DNA of 7,346 nucleotides from Comamonadaceae bacterium. GTDB taxonomy: Bacteria; Pseudomonadota; Gammaproteobacteria; Burkholderiales; Burkholderiaceae_C. Positions 6,430 to 7,346 of the stretch are shown here, piece after piece (position 1 is the stretch's first letter; every line of letters begins with the position of its first letter). Location: NCBI GenBank assembly GCA_947460065.1, contig CANHGF010000119.1:1-7346 (forward strand). The letters run 5' to 3'. A program made the position numbers and the translations under genes. The notes below the pieces were generated by a model. The model was not told the DNA's origin. It worked only from the letters and a program-made list of their open reading frames with translations, and made no database searches.

Positions 6430-7346
6430 GCCAGCACCTCGCGGGGGTCGGTGATGCGTCCGCGCAGCGCCGAGGCAGCCACGGTATAGGGCGAGGCCAG
6501 GTAAACCTGGGCGGTGGCCGAACCCATGCGACCCTTGAAGTTGCGCGCGGTGGTGGCGATCACATTGGCACCATCGGGAATGCTGCCGCCGTAGCCTGAG
6601 CAAGCGCCGCAGGCGGTAGGCAACACCTCGGCGCCGGAGCCACGCAGGGCGGTCATCACTCCCTCAGCTTCGGCCTGCGCCTGGTCCTGCACACTGGCCG
6701 GCGCGACCATCAGCCGCACACCGGCCGGCAGGCGCTGGCCGTGCAGTACGCTGGCGGCAGCGCGCAGATCGTCGAGCTTGGCACCGGTACAGGCGCCCAC
6801 ATAAGCCACCTGGATGGCAGTGTCAGCAAATTCACCAACCGGCCGCGTATTGGCCGGGCTGTGCGGCGCGGCGACCTGGGGCGCCAAGGTGGCCGCGTCG
6901 AAGTCGTAGGTGGTGGCCTCGGCGCCCTCGTCAGTCTGCCAGCCCTCCATCTCAATATCGGGAACGCCAACGCCGGCCAACCATTGCTGGGTCACCGCAT
7001 CGGGCGCAATCAGGCCGACTTGCGAGCCCATCTCGGCGCTCATGTTCGACATCGTCATGCGCTCTTGCATGGACAGGGCCTGGACCGCCTCACCGCAAAA
7101 TTCCACCGCCTGGTACTGGCCGCCATTCATGCCAAAGCGGCCGATCATGTGCAGCATCATGTCCTTGGCGGTCACGCCCGGCGCCAGGCGCTGATTCCAG
7201 CGCATGCGGTAGGTGCGGGGCACTTGCACCCAAATTTGCCCGGTGACCACCACGCCGAGCATCTCGGTGCTGCCAATGCCGAACATATAGGTGCCAAAGG
7301 CGCCACCGGTGGGCGAGTGCGAATCGCCGCCCACACAGAACATGCC
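6426..7346 (-). CDS. LeuC-like hydro-lyase large subunit (4Fe-4S), 5' end outside window
   Basis: The minus-strand frame is open to the last base of the window and gives 306 residues, the C-terminal part of a protein normally about 420 residues long; roughly 110 N-terminal residues are missing, including the start. The GDSHSPTGGAFGTYMFGIGS stretch near the right edge is the aconitase signature that binds substrate and Fe-S cluster. Counting from the methionine at 7341-7343, the three cluster cysteines are C185 in VGACTGAKLDDLR and C245/C248 in ACGACSG. RNFKGRMGS (267-275) and the ASPYTVAASAL segment complete the family core. The protein dehydrates and rehydrates hydroxy-di/tricarboxylates together with the LeuD-like subunit encoded next (4-bp overlap). 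The first cysteine motif reads GACTGAK where isopropylmalate isomerase has GSCTN(G/S), which fits a divergent catabolic branch such as dimethylmaleate, maleate or citraconate hydratase. Substrate is unproven. The operon promoter lies beyond the right edge. Confidence 0.9.
   Translation of the reverse strand, partial: GMFCVGGDSHSPTGGAFGTYMFGIGSTEMLGVVVTGQIWVQVPRTYRMRWNQRLAPGVTAKDMMLHMIGRFGMNGGQYQAVEFCGEAVQALSMQERMTMSNMSAEMGSQVGLIAPDAVTQQWLAGVGVPDIEMEGWQTDEGAEATTYDFDAATLAPQVAAPHSPANTRPVGEFADTAIQVAYVGACTGAKLDDLRAAASVLHGQRLPAGVRLMVAPASVQDQAQAEAEGVMTALRGSGAEVLPTACGACSGYGGSIPDGANVIATTARNFKGRMGSATAQVYLASPYTVAASALRGRITDPREVLA
6435..6440 (-). promoter_or_regulatory. Ribosome binding site deciding the LeuD-like start
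   Basis: GAGGTG on the minus strand lies 5 bp before the ATG at 6427-6429, inside the last codons of the LeuC-like gene. It supports the short 166-residue product over the extended frame that opens at 6603. Confidence 0.7.

Noticed and set aside
6430..6603. N-terminal extension of the LeuD-like protein from an ATG at 6603
   Set aside because: The extra 58 residues are Arg/His-rich, overlap the conserved LeuC-like C-terminus in another frame and match nothing in LeuD proteins; the ATG at 6429 has a ribosome site and the standard overlap.
5929..7346. Leucine biosynthesis leuCD
   Set aside because: There is no leuB or leuA nearby, the neighbours are a flavin dehydrogenase and a C-C lyase, the small-subunit loop carries Lys26 and the first cluster-cysteine motif of the large subunit is divergent; a catabolic hydratase fits better.

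Overview
The window is GC-rich chromosomal DNA with tightly packed genes, ATGA start/stop overlaps and strong third-position G/C bias. The protein families (LysR regulator, CaiB-type CoA-transferase, hydantoinase-A-type ATPase, LeuC/LeuD-like hydro-lyase, small isocitrate-lyase-type C-C lyase) suggest an aerobic, metabolically versatile betaproteobacterium of the Burkholderiales (Alcaligenaceae or Comamonadaceae type). That placement is inference from style and family content; no rRNA or marker gene is present.

Layout, left to right. At 1-1360 (minus) lies the N-terminal two thirds of a HyuA/acetophenone-carboxylase-type ATPase subunit, running off the left edge. At 1416-2567 (minus) is a family III CoA-transferase transcribed ahead of it. 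At 2568-2693 is a 126-bp, AT-richer divergent regulatory region with a perfect 9-bp inverted repeat (2644-2668) that contains a T-N11-A LysR box. At 2694-3602 (plus) is a LysR regulator. A 41-bp convergent gap follows. Then a four-gene minus-strand operon, reading right to left: LeuC-like hydro-lyase large subunit (6426-7346, cut by the right edge), LeuD-like small subunit (5929-6429), FAD-dependent dehydrogenase/reductase of the fumarate reductase type (4529-5932) and an isocitrate-lyase/methylisocitrate-lyase superfamily C-C lyase (3644-4501). The first three overlap by 4 bp each and the last follows after 27 bp.

How the genes may work together. The four-gene operon reads as a complete catabolic sequence on free di- or tricarboxylic acids: the flavoprotein dehydrogenates an (alkyl)succinate-like acid, the LeuCD enzyme hydrates the double bond to a 2-alkylmalate, and the lyase splits it to pyruvate (or another 2-oxoacid) plus a short acid. 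The hydratase-lyase pair parallels dimethylmaleate hydratase and 2,3-dimethylmalate lyase of clostridial nicotinate fermentation. Here it is joined to a flavin dehydrogenase and flanked by a LysR regulator, a CoA-transferase resembling the mesaconate/citramalate type and a HyuA-type ATPase. The substrate is not fixed by sequence; candidates are alkylsuccinates or alkylmaleates (methylsuccinate/citraconate, dimethylmaleate) and tricarballylate-like acids. No RNA genes, mobile elements, CRISPR arrays or broken genes were seen.
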